From assembly GCF_016909495.1 (NCBI RefSeq), contig NZ_JAFBFW010000003.1, positions 124,001 through 188,000 on the forward strand: 64,000 bases of DNA, given 5' to 3'. The translations under genes and the position numbers were made by a program. Each line of letters begins with the position of its first letter. Within the stretch, counting starts at the first letter, position 1. The notes under the pieces were generated by a model. The model was not told where the DNA came from, searched no databases, and saw only the letters and a list, made by a program, of their open reading frames with translations. Positions 16,226 through 27,235 of this stretch are shown piece after piece. The stretch comes from Pantoea coffeiphila. Lineage in GTDB: Bacteria > Pseudomonadota > Gammaproteobacteria > Enterobacterales > Enterobacteriaceae.

Positions 16226-17425
16226 ATGTCCGACGTAAAAACACATGATGCTGGCCGCATCAGCCCGGCGCTGATTGTCCTGCTCTCGTTGCTGACGGCG
16301 CTTGATGCGATGGCAATCGATATGTACCTTCCCGGCATGCCGGATATGGCCGTTGCGTTTAATACCGATGCGGGGCGCATGCAGCTGACACTGGCTATTT
16401 TTCTTGCCGGGCTGGCAATAGGGCAGGCGCTGTATGGTCCTCTGCTGGATCGGTACGGCCGCAGAACGCCGGTGCTGGCGGGAATGGCACTTTTTTCCGC
16501 AGCGTCCTTTGGCGCGGCGGCAGCGACCTCCGTTGAAATGCTGATGGTGATGCGGTTTTTTCAGGCGCTGGGCGCGTCGGCCGGACTGGTCAGTCCGCGA
16601 GCCATCGTCTCCGATCGCTACAGCGACGGCGAGGCGGCAAAGATCTTTACGATTTTGATGCAGGTGATGATGATCGCGCCGGTGGTGGCCCCGGTCGTTG
16701 GTGGCTACGTGCTGGGTCTGGGCGACTGGCGGCTTATTTTTATGACGCTTGGCGTGCTGGGGACGGCGGGTTTTTTCTGGTGTGCCGCATCGCTGCCTGA
16801 TTCGCTGCCGCTGGCAAAACGCACACCTCTGCACCCCCGGTCGATTCTGCGCGCCTATGCCGCAGTATTCAAAAACCGTCGCTATATGCTCTACACCGTT
16901 GCCAGCGGCGTGGCGTTGGGCTCACTGTTCAACTACATCGCAACCTCGTCTTTTATCTTCACCCATTTCTATGCGCTCTCTCCTCAGGCGTTCAGCTATA
17001 TCTTTGCGCTCAACGCGCTGGTCAGCATCGTTGCCGGTTTTATTAGCGTGTGGCTGTTGAACCTGGGGATGTCGGCCAGGGCGGTGACGATACTCGGTCT
17101 GGGGCTCCATGCTGCGATGGGTTTACTGCTGGCGGTGGTGCTGGTGATGCATGGCGTCACGGCGGTGGGTTTTACCGTGATGCTGGCCGCTGCGATGGGG
17201 TCATTAGGCCTGATTTACGGAAATATTATGGCATTAGTGATGCAGAATGCCGGTAGTTCCGCTGGGGTGGCAGCGGCGGTAATGGGGGCACTGCAATATC
17301 TGATCTCATCGCTGATTGGCTATCTTATCAGCCTGTTTCCACAGGGCCCGTTAAGCCTGGCGTTGAGTATTCTGCTCTGCGGTCTGTTAGCCATCGCGCT
17401 CTGTACGCAGGTCAGAGACGCATAA
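16226..17425 (+). CDS. Bcr/CflA-type MFS drug-resistance transporter
   Basis: 399 residues, 12 hydrophobic helices, DHA1-type major facilitator. Typical features are the early AIDMYLPGMPDMAVAF segment, GPLLDRYGRRTPVLAG after helix 2 and the helix-4 motif RFFQALGASAGLVSPRAIVSDRY. Family members expel drugs, sulphonamides, peptides or siderophores through proton antiport. The terminator at 17429 separates it from the convergent flavoprotein gene. The shared TGTACA motif with the FepA-like receptor suggests that it handles the siderophore, a breakdown product or an antimicrobial linked to that receptor; this is inference. Confidence 0.9.
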   Translation: MSDVKTHDAGRISPALIVLLSLLTALDAMAIDMYLPGMPDMAVAFNTDAGRMQLTLAIFLAGLAIGQALYGPLLDRYGRRTPVLAGMALFSAASFGAAAATSVEMLMVMRFFQALGASAGLVSPRAIVSDRYSDGEAAKIFTILMQVMMIAPVVAPVVGGYVLGLGDWRLIFMTLGVLGTAGFFWCAASLPDSLPLAKRTPLHPRSILRAYAAVFKNRRYMLYTVASGVALGSLFNYIATSSFIFTHFYALSPQAFSYIFALNALVSIVAGFISVWLLNLGMSARAVTILGLGLHAAMGLLLAVVLVMHGVTAVGFTVMLAAAMGSLGLIYGNIMALVMQNAGSSAGVAAAVMGALQYLISSLIGYLISLFPQGPLSLALSILLCGLLAIALCTQVRDA

Positions 17426-17428
17426 AAA

Positions 17429-17456
17429 CAGCCCGCGCATCAAGAGGCGCGGGCTG
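17429..17456. terminator. Bidirectional terminator between converging genes
   Basis: CAGCCCGCGC and GCGCGGGCTG form a perfect 10 bp stem with an 8-base loop; A-rich sequence on the left and the opposite direction both permit use by the MFS and the flavoprotein genes. Confidence 0.75.
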
Positions 17457-17470
17457 GAATACCGGCAGGA

Positions 17471-18913
17471 TCAGTGGCGGAAGGTGAACGGCGAACCGTC
17501 GCTGAAGCGGTTGAAGCGGTAGATATGAGGATTACAGGTGGTCTGTTCACCGGCTATCAACTGCGCCAGCATCTGGCCAGCCGCCGGGCCGGTCGTCAGG
17601 CCATTTCCTGAAAAGCCGGTTATCACGTAAATATCGTTGCGGTTGGCGACGGCGGAAATGTAGGGCGTTGAGTCCGGGCTGGCATCAATAATCCCGGCCC
17701 ATTGCTCTTTCACCGTGGTCTGTTGATAGGCAGGCCAGGCACGGCGAAGGTTTGCCAGCGCCTCCTGCGTTGCCGCGTGGTCAACCTGGCCGGACAGCAT
17801 CCTGATCTCTTCAAACGGCGTAATATCCTGTGCCGACCAGCGTGATTTCATATTCAGCGAATGGAAGAAATCACGGGTGAACGTTATCTTCAGCAGATCC
17901 GACGAATAGCGCAGGCTGGGGAAGAAATCGGTCAGGTACTTAAAGCTGGCTTTGGTCACCGGCGCGATATGCTGCATCACCCCAATTGAGGTTTCACCAC
18001 TTGCCATCTGCCGCCAGACAAAATCGGGGCCATAGCCCGCGCCGGGTAAAGTTCCTTCAGCGCTGCTGATGCGCAGCATGGAAGAGTCAATCGACAGCTG
18101 CGGCAGATGATAGCCAGCGTTCTCGGCGAACAGAGCCGACCAGGCGCCTCCCGCCAGGACCACATTCTGGCATTTGATAAAGCCCTGTTCGGTATGGACC
18201 CCCGCAACCCGGCCCGCTGCGTATTCGATGGTGCGTGCGGCGCAGGGCGCAACAATCTTCACCCCTTCCCGCATGGCACCTTCGGCAATACGAGAGACGG
18301 ACCAGACCGGTTCTGCCGTGCCGTCGCTGGCCTGATACAGCATCGCTTTATATTTGTCCCCGGCACCGGCAATAACGGCGTTCATCGCTGCACCTGAAAC
18401 GATGCGGGCATCGCATTGCGGATCGCGCGCGCGGGCGTGCTTCAGCCACTCTTCTGCCGCTGAGATTTCTTCATCGGTGTGCATCATGACGTAGTTGCCC
18501 GTTGCTCTGAACCCCACGTCGGTATCAAAGCGGCTGGCAAAGCCCGACCAGATACGTTTGGACTGATTGGCTAACTCATACTTACCCAAATCCCAGTGGT
18601 TGGAATAAACCCAGCCGAATGCGCGGCTGGACTGTTCTCCTGCGACGACGCCTTTTTCCAGCACCACTACGTTCAGTTTCTTTTCATTAAGGAACAACGC
18701 GGTGGATATTCCGGCAATACCGCCGCCAATCACCACCACGTCGGCTTCCACCGGGAGATCCGCCCGGGTTGACACTGCCTGAGCGCGCGGGATCTGTGAA
18801 GCGGAAATGTACCCGGGGCGGGCGGCGGTAAACACCCCCGCCGGAAAGCCCACCGCTGCACCGGCAATACCGCATCCTGCGCCCATTAAAAACTTACGAC
18901 GACTGACTGACAT
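17471..18913 (-). CDS. Tat-exported FAD-dependent oxidoreductase (DAO family)
   Basis: 480 residues. The N-terminus carries a twin-arginine signal (SRRKFLMGAGCGIAGAAVGF), so the folded flavoprotein should reach the periplasm. A Rossmann FAD motif follows (ADVVVIGGGIAGISTALFLN, about residues 58-77), and the C-terminus has the DAO-type GFSGNGLTTGPAAGQMLAQL. Substrates of relatives are amines or amino acids such as gamma-glutamylputrescine; the substrate here is unknown. GAGGAA precedes the ATG, and only 14 bp separate it from the upstream siderophore receptor, so they are co-transcribed. This pairing suggests periplasmic processing of the imported ligand, as an inference. Confidence 0.9.
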   Translation of the reverse strand: MSVSRRKFLMGAGCGIAGAAVGFPAGVFTAARPGYISASQIPRAQAVSTRADLPVEADVVVIGGGIAGISTALFLNEKKLNVVVLEKGVVAGEQSSRAFGWVYSNHWDLGKYELANQSKRIWSGFASRFDTDVGFRATGNYVMMHTDEEISAAEEWLKHARARDPQCDARIVSGAAMNAVIAGAGDKYKAMLYQASDGTAEPVWSVSRIAEGAMREGVKIVAPCAARTIEYAAGRVAGVHTEQGFIKCQNVVLAGGAWSALFAENAGYHLPQLSIDSSMLRISSAEGTLPGAGYGPDFVWRQMASGETSIGVMQHIAPVTKASFKYLTDFFPSLRYSSDLLKITFTRDFFHSLNMKSRWSAQDITPFEEIRMLSGQVDHAATQEALANLRRAWPAYQQTTVKEQWAGIIDASPDSTPYISAVANRNDIYVITGFSGNGLTTGPAAGQMLAQLIAGEQTTCNPHIYRFNRFSDGSPFTFRH

Positions 18914-18927
18914 CTCTGTTCCTCGCC

Positions 18928-21138
18928 TCAGAATGATACGGTAGCGCCGAAGTAATACGCCCGGCCCGGTTCGTTATAGGTTGAGGCTCCTTCGGCACGG
19001 CGTTTAATCTCTTTGTCAAACAGATTGCTGATGCCGGTTTTCAGATCGAGGTTCTTCGTCATCTGGTACTGCAGGTTTAAACCCACCAGTCCATACGATC
19101 CTACGCGGGTCTGATCCAGACCGTTATTTAACTCGGTATGGTTAACGGCATATTTTCGTGGCTTTTGCGGGCCGTAGAAGGTGTAGCTGACGTTCGCCGA
19201 CAGGTCCTGACGGATTTTCCAGTCGAGGGTTGAGTTAATGGTGTATTCAGGAATAATCGACAGCGGATTTCCGGTGGTTTTATCCTCGGAGGTAATCATA
19301 TAAGTGGCGTTAGTATTAAAGTTCAGCGCATCGCTGACCGGGACGGTGACGTTGGCTTCCAGACCCTCCACCACCGCTTTTCCGGTATTTTCCCAGCGCA
19401 GGATGGCGGTACCGGAATTCGTTGCGCCAAGGAAATCATTACCGGCGATAATTTTATTTTTATAGTCATTTCTGAACCACGTAATACCCGCGGCCCAGCC
19501 CTGATGATTAAATTCCAGCCCGATCTCTTTATTCACGCTGACTTCCGGTTTGAGATCGTCATTGCCCGCCAGGTAGCAGGGTTCATAGCCCACGGTGAGC
19601 GGGCAACCATTACCCCGGGAATAAAGCAGATAGTCGGGGCTGGATTGATACAGGTTTGGCGCTTTGAATGCCCGCGCAATACCGGCCTTCAGAGTAAAGT
19701 ATTCGCCCAGCGCCTGTGACAGATTCAGGCTGGGGCTGAAATTACTGCCAAAGCGGTTGTCGTAATCCATGCGCAGGCCCGGTATCACCTGGGTGGTTTC
19801 GGTGGCCTGAATATTGTCCTCGAAATAGATGCCGCTCAGATCGGAGTGAGACTTCACATGGCTGCCGTTTGCCGCCGCGCCGCTGACGGCATCGCCGGAA
19901 ATCAGCGTTTGCAGAGCTGAATTCGGGGCCTCAAGCTCGGAGCGGTTCCACTCCGCGCCAAGGGTAATGGTCTGCTCACGCAGCCAGTCAACGGGGAAGT
20001 TAATCTCGCCGTTCACCCGGTAGTTCCGCAGCTGGCTGGTGATGAAACCGGCCCCGTCTTTAATCGACCCCTCCGTGCGCCCGGTCAGGCCTTCATCGAG
20101 TCGGCTGTTGCGCGTTCCGTCATACTGAAATGCCAGCTTAGACTGGCCCCAGTCCCAGATGCCGTTGTGCGTGATGCCGAAATTCTGCCGATAAAGCTTA
20201 TTGGTTTCCGCGCCGGACTGCGCCAGCGCCTGCGTGGCATCAGAAGCCAGGCTGAATTGAGTATCACCCGCGTAAATATTTCCCTGCCTGCTGTAGCCCG
20301 CTTCGAAATCAAGGGTTTGATTATTGGTCGGTTTCCAGGAGAGCACGGCGTTAATATCTTTATTACGTACGCCTTCACGTCCCGCAGGGGTTAAACCCGA
20401 ACTGTTATCTGTGCCATTAATCGACGGGCTGTCGGCTTTCGTTTTATTCCAGCTGCCGTACAGTCTCATCGTTAATGCTTCATCCGCCAGCGGGCCGCTG
20501 AGGCTGAAGTTGGTCCGGTTGGTATTCCCCTCGCTGCTGCTTTCTGGCTGATTGAGGAAATAGCTCAGCGAGCCGTGCCAGGCGTTGGTTGGCCGTTTGG
20601 TGATGATGTTCACCACGCCGCCCGCTGCGCCGGAACCGTAACGTGCCGCTGCGGGTCCTCTAATCACTTCAATACGTTCAACTTCTTCGGCCGGTACCCA
20701 GTTGCTGTCGCCGCGCGTGTCGCGTTCGCCGTCCCACGCGTAGCGAATAGCATTGCGAGAGGTGACCGGATTGCCATCGATCAGAATCAGCGTGTTTTCC
20801 GGGCCCATTCCGCGAATATCAATCTGCCGGTTATTTCCCCTGGCGCCGGTGCTGCTATTGCCGGTGAGATTCACGCCCGGCATTTTGCGAATAATATCTG
20901 AGAGATCGTTAACCGGAGGATGTTTACTGATGTCTTCGGCGGTAATTACCGACACGCCCGGCTGCTGTTTAATCTCCTCTTCGGCGGTGACGAATAAGGT
21001 TTGTTCAGCGGACTCTTCTTTTTTTAGTGGATTATCGCCATCCGCATCAGCGGAATACGCGGGAGGCAGGATGCCGTATAGCGCGAAAAGCATCAGTACC
21101 CTGAGAGGTTTGAACGCAACAAAAGTAGTGGTTTTCAT
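18928..21138 (-). CDS. FepA/PfeA/IroN-like TonB-dependent catecholate siderophore receptor
   Basis: 736 residues with signal peptide (cleavage likely after PAYSADA), a TonB box near EQTLFVTAEEE, an N-terminal plug and a 22-strand-type barrel ending in the aromatic YYFGATVSF. The plug contains NNRQIDIRGMGPENTLILID and RGPAAARYGSGAAGGVVNII, hallmarks of the FepA/IroN/PfeA group that import ferric catecholates. The barrel contains a CPLTVGYEPC loop with two Cys, as in FepA-type receptors. Its promoter shows a Fur-box-like sequence and a TGTACA-N2-TGTACA motif. It leads a two-gene operon with a Tat-exported flavoprotein. The specific siderophore is not known. Confidence 0.93.
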   Translation of the reverse strand: MKTTTFVAFKPLRVLMLFALYGILPPAYSADADGDNPLKKEESAEQTLFVTAEEEIKQQPGVSVITAEDISKHPPVNDLSDIIRKMPGVNLTGNSSTGARGNNRQIDIRGMGPENTLILIDGNPVTSRNAIRYAWDGERDTRGDSNWVPAEEVERIEVIRGPAAARYGSGAAGGVVNIITKRPTNAWHGSLSYFLNQPESSSEGNTNRTNFSLSGPLADEALTMRLYGSWNKTKADSPSINGTDNSSGLTPAGREGVRNKDINAVLSWKPTNNQTLDFEAGYSRQGNIYAGDTQFSLASDATQALAQSGAETNKLYRQNFGITHNGIWDWGQSKLAFQYDGTRNSRLDEGLTGRTEGSIKDGAGFITSQLRNYRVNGEINFPVDWLREQTITLGAEWNRSELEAPNSALQTLISGDAVSGAAANGSHVKSHSDLSGIYFEDNIQATETTQVIPGLRMDYDNRFGSNFSPSLNLSQALGEYFTLKAGIARAFKAPNLYQSSPDYLLYSRGNGCPLTVGYEPCYLAGNDDLKPEVSVNKEIGLEFNHQGWAAGITWFRNDYKNKIIAGNDFLGATNSGTAILRWENTGKAVVEGLEANVTVPVSDALNFNTNATYMITSEDKTTGNPLSIIPEYTINSTLDWKIRQDLSANVSYTFYGPQKPRKYAVNHTELNNGLDQTRVGSYGLVGLNLQYQMTKNLDLKTGISNLFDKEIKRRAEGASTYNEPGRAYYFGATVSF

Positions 21139-21171
21139 AAGATAAGCGCATTTTTTTAATAAGGATGTTTA

Positions 21172-21190
21172 TGATATGCATTCTCATTAA
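21172..21190 (-). promoter_or_regulatory. Fur-box-like site of the TonB receptor
   Basis: TGATATGCATTCTCATTAA matches the pattern of the 19 bp Fur consensus moderately well and lies 34-52 bp before the receptor start. Iron repression would be expected for such a gene. Confidence 0.55.
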
Positions 21191-21208
21191 TGGATGTAAA
21201 CAGAAAAG

Positions 21209-21222
21209 TGTACATATGTACA
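21209..21222. promoter_or_regulatory. TGTACA-N2-TGTACA motif before the TonB receptor
   Basis: TGTACA-TA-TGTACA, 71-84 bp before the receptor start, adjacent to the Fur-like site. It matches the motif at 16122-16135 in unit and spacing. Confidence 0.6.
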
Positions 21223-23324
<2,102 letters not shown>

Positions 23325-23408
23325 GCGTTCAGGTCGTCTGCGGTGGGCGGTTGTGCCCATCGGGCGGCATCAGCAGGCGGCATCCGTAAAGACACCGTCT
23401 TCTGCAAA

Positions 23409-23446
23409 ACAGGCTCTGTCGGTTACCCGGCAGAGCCTGTTTTATT
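23409..23446 (+). terminator. Intrinsic terminator of gdhA
   Basis: ACAGGCTCTG (23409-23418) pairs exactly with CAGAGCCTGT (23431-23440), followed by TTTATT. Confidence 0.88.
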
Positions 23447-23505
23447 ATGTGGCCACACGCTTACGTTTTTTCAGCAGCAACGCACACGGCCACTCTTTCA
23501 GGCGC

Positions 23506-24900
23506 TCACACCGCCTCTGACTCAACCTGCGCTTTGCGCTGCTTCACCCGCCAGACCCACTCCAGCAGAATAAACCACAGCGGCATGGTACACAGCGCCG
23601 TCAGCGTATCGGCATCAAACACCATCACCACCAGTGAGAACAGGAAGAACAGCAGCGTCAGCCAGCTCATGGCGATGCCCGCCGGCATCTTGAAGGTGGA
23701 ACGCTGGTGCAGGTCCGGGCGACGTTTGCGGTATACCAGATAGGCAATCAGGATCATCGCCCAGCTGTAGATCACCAGAATCGCCGCCAGGGTCGAAACC
23801 ACGGTGAACAGCGTCATCACGTCCGGCACCAGGAACAGCAGCAGCGTGCCAATCAGCATACAGAAGCAGGTAAACAGCAGGCTGTGCACCGGAATCGAGG
23901 TGGTGCGCGACAGAATGCGGAACTGCCAGTGGGCGTGATCGTCAACCGACAGGCCGTAGAGCATGCGGGTGCTGGAGTAAACGCCGCTGTTGGCGGAGGA
24001 CATTGCCGAGGTAAGGGCGACAAAGTTGATAATCGCCGCCGCCGCCGGAAGCCCGGCTTTATCAAACAGGGTGACGAACGGGCTGGTATCCGGCGCGATA
24101 TGCTGCCAGGAAGTCACGGCAATAATCACCACCATCGACAGCACGTAGAAAATGATAATGCGCATTGGAATGGCTTTAATCGCCTTCGGCAGTACGCGTT
24201 CCGGCGAGCGGGTTTCGGCGCTCATGGTGCCGAGCAGCTCAATGCCGGTGTAGGAGAAGATGGCGATCTGGAAACCGGCGAAGAAGCCGACAATGCCGTG
24301 GGGCATAAACACCTGCGGGTTGGTGACGTTGCTCAGTGACGCCTGCACGCCATCCGGCGAGGTCCAGCCGCTGGCGATCATCCAGCCCCCGGTGACGATC
24401 AGCGCCACGATGGCAATCACCTTGATAATGGCGAACCAGAACTCGGCCTCGCCAAACATTTTTACCGACAGCAGGTTAAGCAGGCACAACAGCGCCAGTG
24501 TCGACAGCGCCGGTATCCACGGCGACAGTTCCGGCAGCCAGTACTGCACGTAGCCGCCGCAGACCACCACATCGGCAATGCAGGTGACTACCCAGCTCAG
24601 CCAGTAGGACCAGCCGAGGTAGAAACTGGCTTTCGGCCCCAGATAGTCGGCCACGAAGTCGGCAAACGAGCGATAGTCCAGCCGGGTCAGCAGCAGCTCA
24701 CCCATCGCCCGCATGGTCATATACATAAAGAATCCGACCACCACGTAGGTAATCAGAATGGAGGTTCCCGAAACGGCAATGGTTTTACCTGCCCCCATAA
24801 ACAGCCCGGTACCGATGGCACCGCCGAGGGCGATCAGCTGGATATGACGGGAACTCAGGCCCCGGTGCAGATTTTGCTGCGCATCCGCTTGGTCAGACAT
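23506..24900 (-). CDS. Amino-acid permease of the APC superfamily (CycA/D-Ala-Gly-type)
   Basis: 464 residues with 12 helices and the amino-acid permease signature near the N-terminus (RHIQLIALGGAIGTGLFMGAG). Segments such as VKMFGEAEFWFAIIKVIAIV, SGYTGIELL-like GFQIAIFSYTGIELLGTMSAE and FVALTSAMSSANSGVYSSTR closely resemble CycA, the proton symporter for glycine, D-alanine and D-serine. It differs enough from CycA that I leave the symbol empty; it could be a paralogue with other amino acids. GAGAGGAT precedes the ATG. Its promoter region is shared with the divergent dld gene. Confidence 0.88.
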   Translation of the reverse strand: MSDQADAQQNLHRGLSSRHIQLIALGGAIGTGLFMGAGKTIAVSGTSILITYVVVGFFMYMTMRAMGELLLTRLDYRSFADFVADYLGPKASFYLGWSYWLSWVVTCIADVVVCGGYVQYWLPELSPWIPALSTLALLCLLNLLSVKMFGEAEFWFAIIKVIAIVALIVTGGWMIASGWTSPDGVQASLSNVTNPQVFMPHGIVGFFAGFQIAIFSYTGIELLGTMSAETRSPERVLPKAIKAIPMRIIIFYVLSMVVIIAVTSWQHIAPDTSPFVTLFDKAGLPAAAAIINFVALTSAMSSANSGVYSSTRMLYGLSVDDHAHWQFRILSRTTSIPVHSLLFTCFCMLIGTLLLFLVPDVMTLFTVVSTLAAILVIYSWAMILIAYLVYRKRRPDLHQRSTFKMPAGIAMSWLTLLFFLFSLVVMVFDADTLTALCTMPLWFILLEWVWRVKQRKAQVESEAV

Positions 24901-25505
24901 GGCATCCTCTCAATATTTTTTGCAGGCAAAGCAATCCCGTCCCGATGAAAAAGGGGGGCAGGCGTACTACGCGACGAGAAAACGGACAGCGCCGTATGGC
25001 CTTCACTCAGGCCAGAACCGCTGGCGGGAGGTGAGCGAGTGGCCTAATGCTGGCCGTGGGGGATAACAATGTCAACACAGAATAGTTCGGAATTATTCAC
25101 TTTTTGATCACATTCAAGTTTCTGAAAAACAGAGGAAAAATTAATTTTATGCATTTTGTGTGAATAAAATATGCATAAAAATACTTTGCCTATGGCTGCT
25201 AAAAAGCTAACTATTTATTCATCCTTTCCTGCCGTTTTTTTCAGAAAAATAATCCACGGTCAGAATAAAAATGCGTCGCGCTATTTCTGGACGAACGGCC
25301 AGTCATCCAGTCGATCGCCTCTGCATAATGCGCTTTCACCGAAGATCTCTCTGAAATTCCCGAACTGGCTGAAATCATTATCAATGTTGTGGATTTATCC
25401 GCCGATAAACCGCGGCATTTTCTGTCGAACAGTGCTAGCTCTGGCGGAAAAGTGTCAGGTACACTCTTTGCGCACATCAATCTTCCAGGGAGAGGTCAAC
25501 CCGCT
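24901..25505. promoter_or_regulatory. Divergent control region of the amino-acid permease and dld
   Basis: About 600 bp with no convincing gene. A perfect 10 bp inverted repeat, TTTTATGCAT (25145-25154) and ATGCATAAAA (25171-25180), spaced by 16 bp, lies in the AT-rich part and could bind a regulator; it includes TGAATAAAATATGCA, which only loosely resembles an ArgR box. A 25171-25563 frame is not credible as a gene. Confidence 0.5.
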
Positions 25506-27197
25506 ATGCAACATGCCAATACCCTACAACAGCTTGGCAAGGTGGTCGGTGCCGACGGTCTGATTACCGACAGCTATCAGAAAGCGTACTACTGCAAAGG
25601 ATTTCGCGTGGGCCACGGTGACGCGCTGGCCGTGGTGCTGCCTGCAACGCTGATTCAGCTCTGGCAGGCGCTTAAAGTCTGCCAGCAAAACGACGTGATT
25701 ATTCTGATGCAGGCGTCCAATACCGGCGTGACCGGCGGATCGACCCCGCACGGAGACGATTACGATCGCCCGGTGGTCATTATCAGCACCCGCAAAATCA
25801 AAGGGGTGCAGGTGATCGATAATGCGCAGCAGATCGTGGCGTTTCCCGGCAGCACGCTGACCGAACTGGAAGAGAGCCTGAAGCCGTACGGCAAAGAACC
25901 GCACTCGGTGATCGGTTCCTCCTGCATTGGTGCCTCCGTCGTGGGCGGCATCTGCAACAACTCCGGCGGATCGCTATTACAGCGCGGCCCGGCGTTTACC
26001 GAAAAATCTCTGTTTGCCCGCATTACCGACGACGGTCGGCTGGAGCTGGTGAACCATCTGGGTATCGATCTGGGCACCGAGCCGGAGCAGATGATTGCCC
26101 GGCTGGAATCCGGCGATTACACCACCGGCACCGCCGCCGACTGGCAGGGGAAAATCTGGGCTGACGACTACGCCTCGGTAATTAAGGACGTGGATGCCGT
26201 CACGCCAACGCGCTTTAACGGCAATCCGCAGTATCTGCACGACAGCGCGGGCTGCGCCGGAAAGGTGATTGTGTTTGCCGTGCGCCTCGCCACCTTTGAC
26301 GCCACGCCGCAGGAAGACACCTTCTATATTGGCACCAACGATGAGCAGGTGCTGCTGGAGCTGCGCCGCTATCTGATTGAAAGCCTTGAACAGCTGCCGA
26401 TTCAGGCGGAATACATTCATCGCAATGCCTTCCGCCTGACGCTGCGCTATGCCCGCCATATGCTGCTGTCGATTAAGCGGCTGGGGCCGTCGGCGCTGCC
26501 GGGGTTGATGCAAAAAAAAGCCCGCTGGGATGCGCGGGTGAAGCAGCTCAAGCTGCTGCCCGCCAACACCATCGATAAGCTGATTCAGCTGGGCAACAGG
26601 CTGACGCCGTCGACGATTTCGCCGCGCCTGCTGTCGTGGCATCGCCGCTATGAGCATCATCTGATGATCAAGGTCGCGCACGAAGAAGCCGCCGCGATGA
26701 ACCGCCTGCTGACCGCGTTCTTTGCCGAGCGCAACGGCGACTGGTTCCACTGTACGGAAGCGGAGCAGGGCGATGCGTTTCTGGTGCGTTTCGGCGTCGG
26801 TGCCTGCACCGTTTTTTACTGCGACTACTACGGCATCAATACCGATCGTCGGCTGATTGCCTTCGACGTGGCGCTGCGGCGTAACGACGAGCAGTGGATG
26901 ATCCAGCTGCCGCCGGAACTCCAGGCGCAGGTGCTGGAAGGGTCCTGCTGCGGCCACTTCTTCTGCCTGGTCAATCATCAGGATTACATCCTGAAGCCCG
27001 GTGTGGACGGCGCGGCCTTTAAAGATGCGGTGCTGGAATACCTCGATCGGCGCGGAGCGAAGTACCCGGCGGAGCATAATATCGGCCATCTGTATCACGC
27101 CTCCAGCGAGCACGAGCAGCATTTTCATCAGCTTGACCCGACCAACAGCTGTAATCCGGGCATTGGCAAAACCAGCAAGAAAAAGAACTGGGCATAA
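25506..27197 (+). CDS. dld: Quinone-dependent D-lactate dehydrogenase Dld
   Basis: 563 residues (enteric Dld about 571). A peripheral membrane flavoprotein that oxidises D-lactate to pyruvate and passes electrons to the quinone pool. The N-terminal FAD-binding PCMH domain shows IILMQASNTGVTGGSTPHGD and PHSVIGSSCIGASVVGGICN, and the C-terminal part has the Dld-specific membrane-binding and cap region (AEHNIGHLYHASSEHEQHFH). The ATG at 25506 matches the family start; the frame continues upstream but without homology. GGAGAGG lies about 11 bp upstream. hscC follows after 38 bp. Confidence 0.96.
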   Translation: MQHANTLQQLGKVVGADGLITDSYQKAYYCKGFRVGHGDALAVVLPATLIQLWQALKVCQQNDVIILMQASNTGVTGGSTPHGDDYDRPVVIISTRKIKGVQVIDNAQQIVAFPGSTLTELEESLKPYGKEPHSVIGSSCIGASVVGGICNNSGGSLLQRGPAFTEKSLFARITDDGRLELVNHLGIDLGTEPEQMIARLESGDYTTGTAADWQGKIWADDYASVIKDVDAVTPTRFNGNPQYLHDSAGCAGKVIVFAVRLATFDATPQEDTFYIGTNDEQVLLELRRYLIESLEQLPIQAEYIHRNAFRLTLRYARHMLLSIKRLGPSALPGLMQKKARWDARVKQLKLLPANTIDKLIQLGNRLTPSTISPRLLSWHRRYEHHLMIKVAHEEAAAMNRLLTAFFAERNGDWFHCTEAEQGDAFLVRFGVGACTVFYCDYYGINTDRRLIAFDVALRRNDEQWMIQLPPELQAQVLEGSCCGHFFCLVNHQDYILKPGVDGAAFKDAVLEYLDRRGAKYPAEHNIGHLYHASSEHEQHFHQLDPTNSCNPGIGKTSKKKNWA

Positions 27198-27235
27198 CAT
27201 TTACCCGCGCGGGCGGGTCAACAAGGACAGCGTGA

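Noticed and set aside
25171..25563. 130-codon frame upstream of dld
   Set aside because: No ribosome-binding site, mixed composition and overlap with the start of dld.
25977..27200. 407-codon open frame antisense to dld
   Set aside because: Same reason: full overlap with Dld and shadow-like composition.
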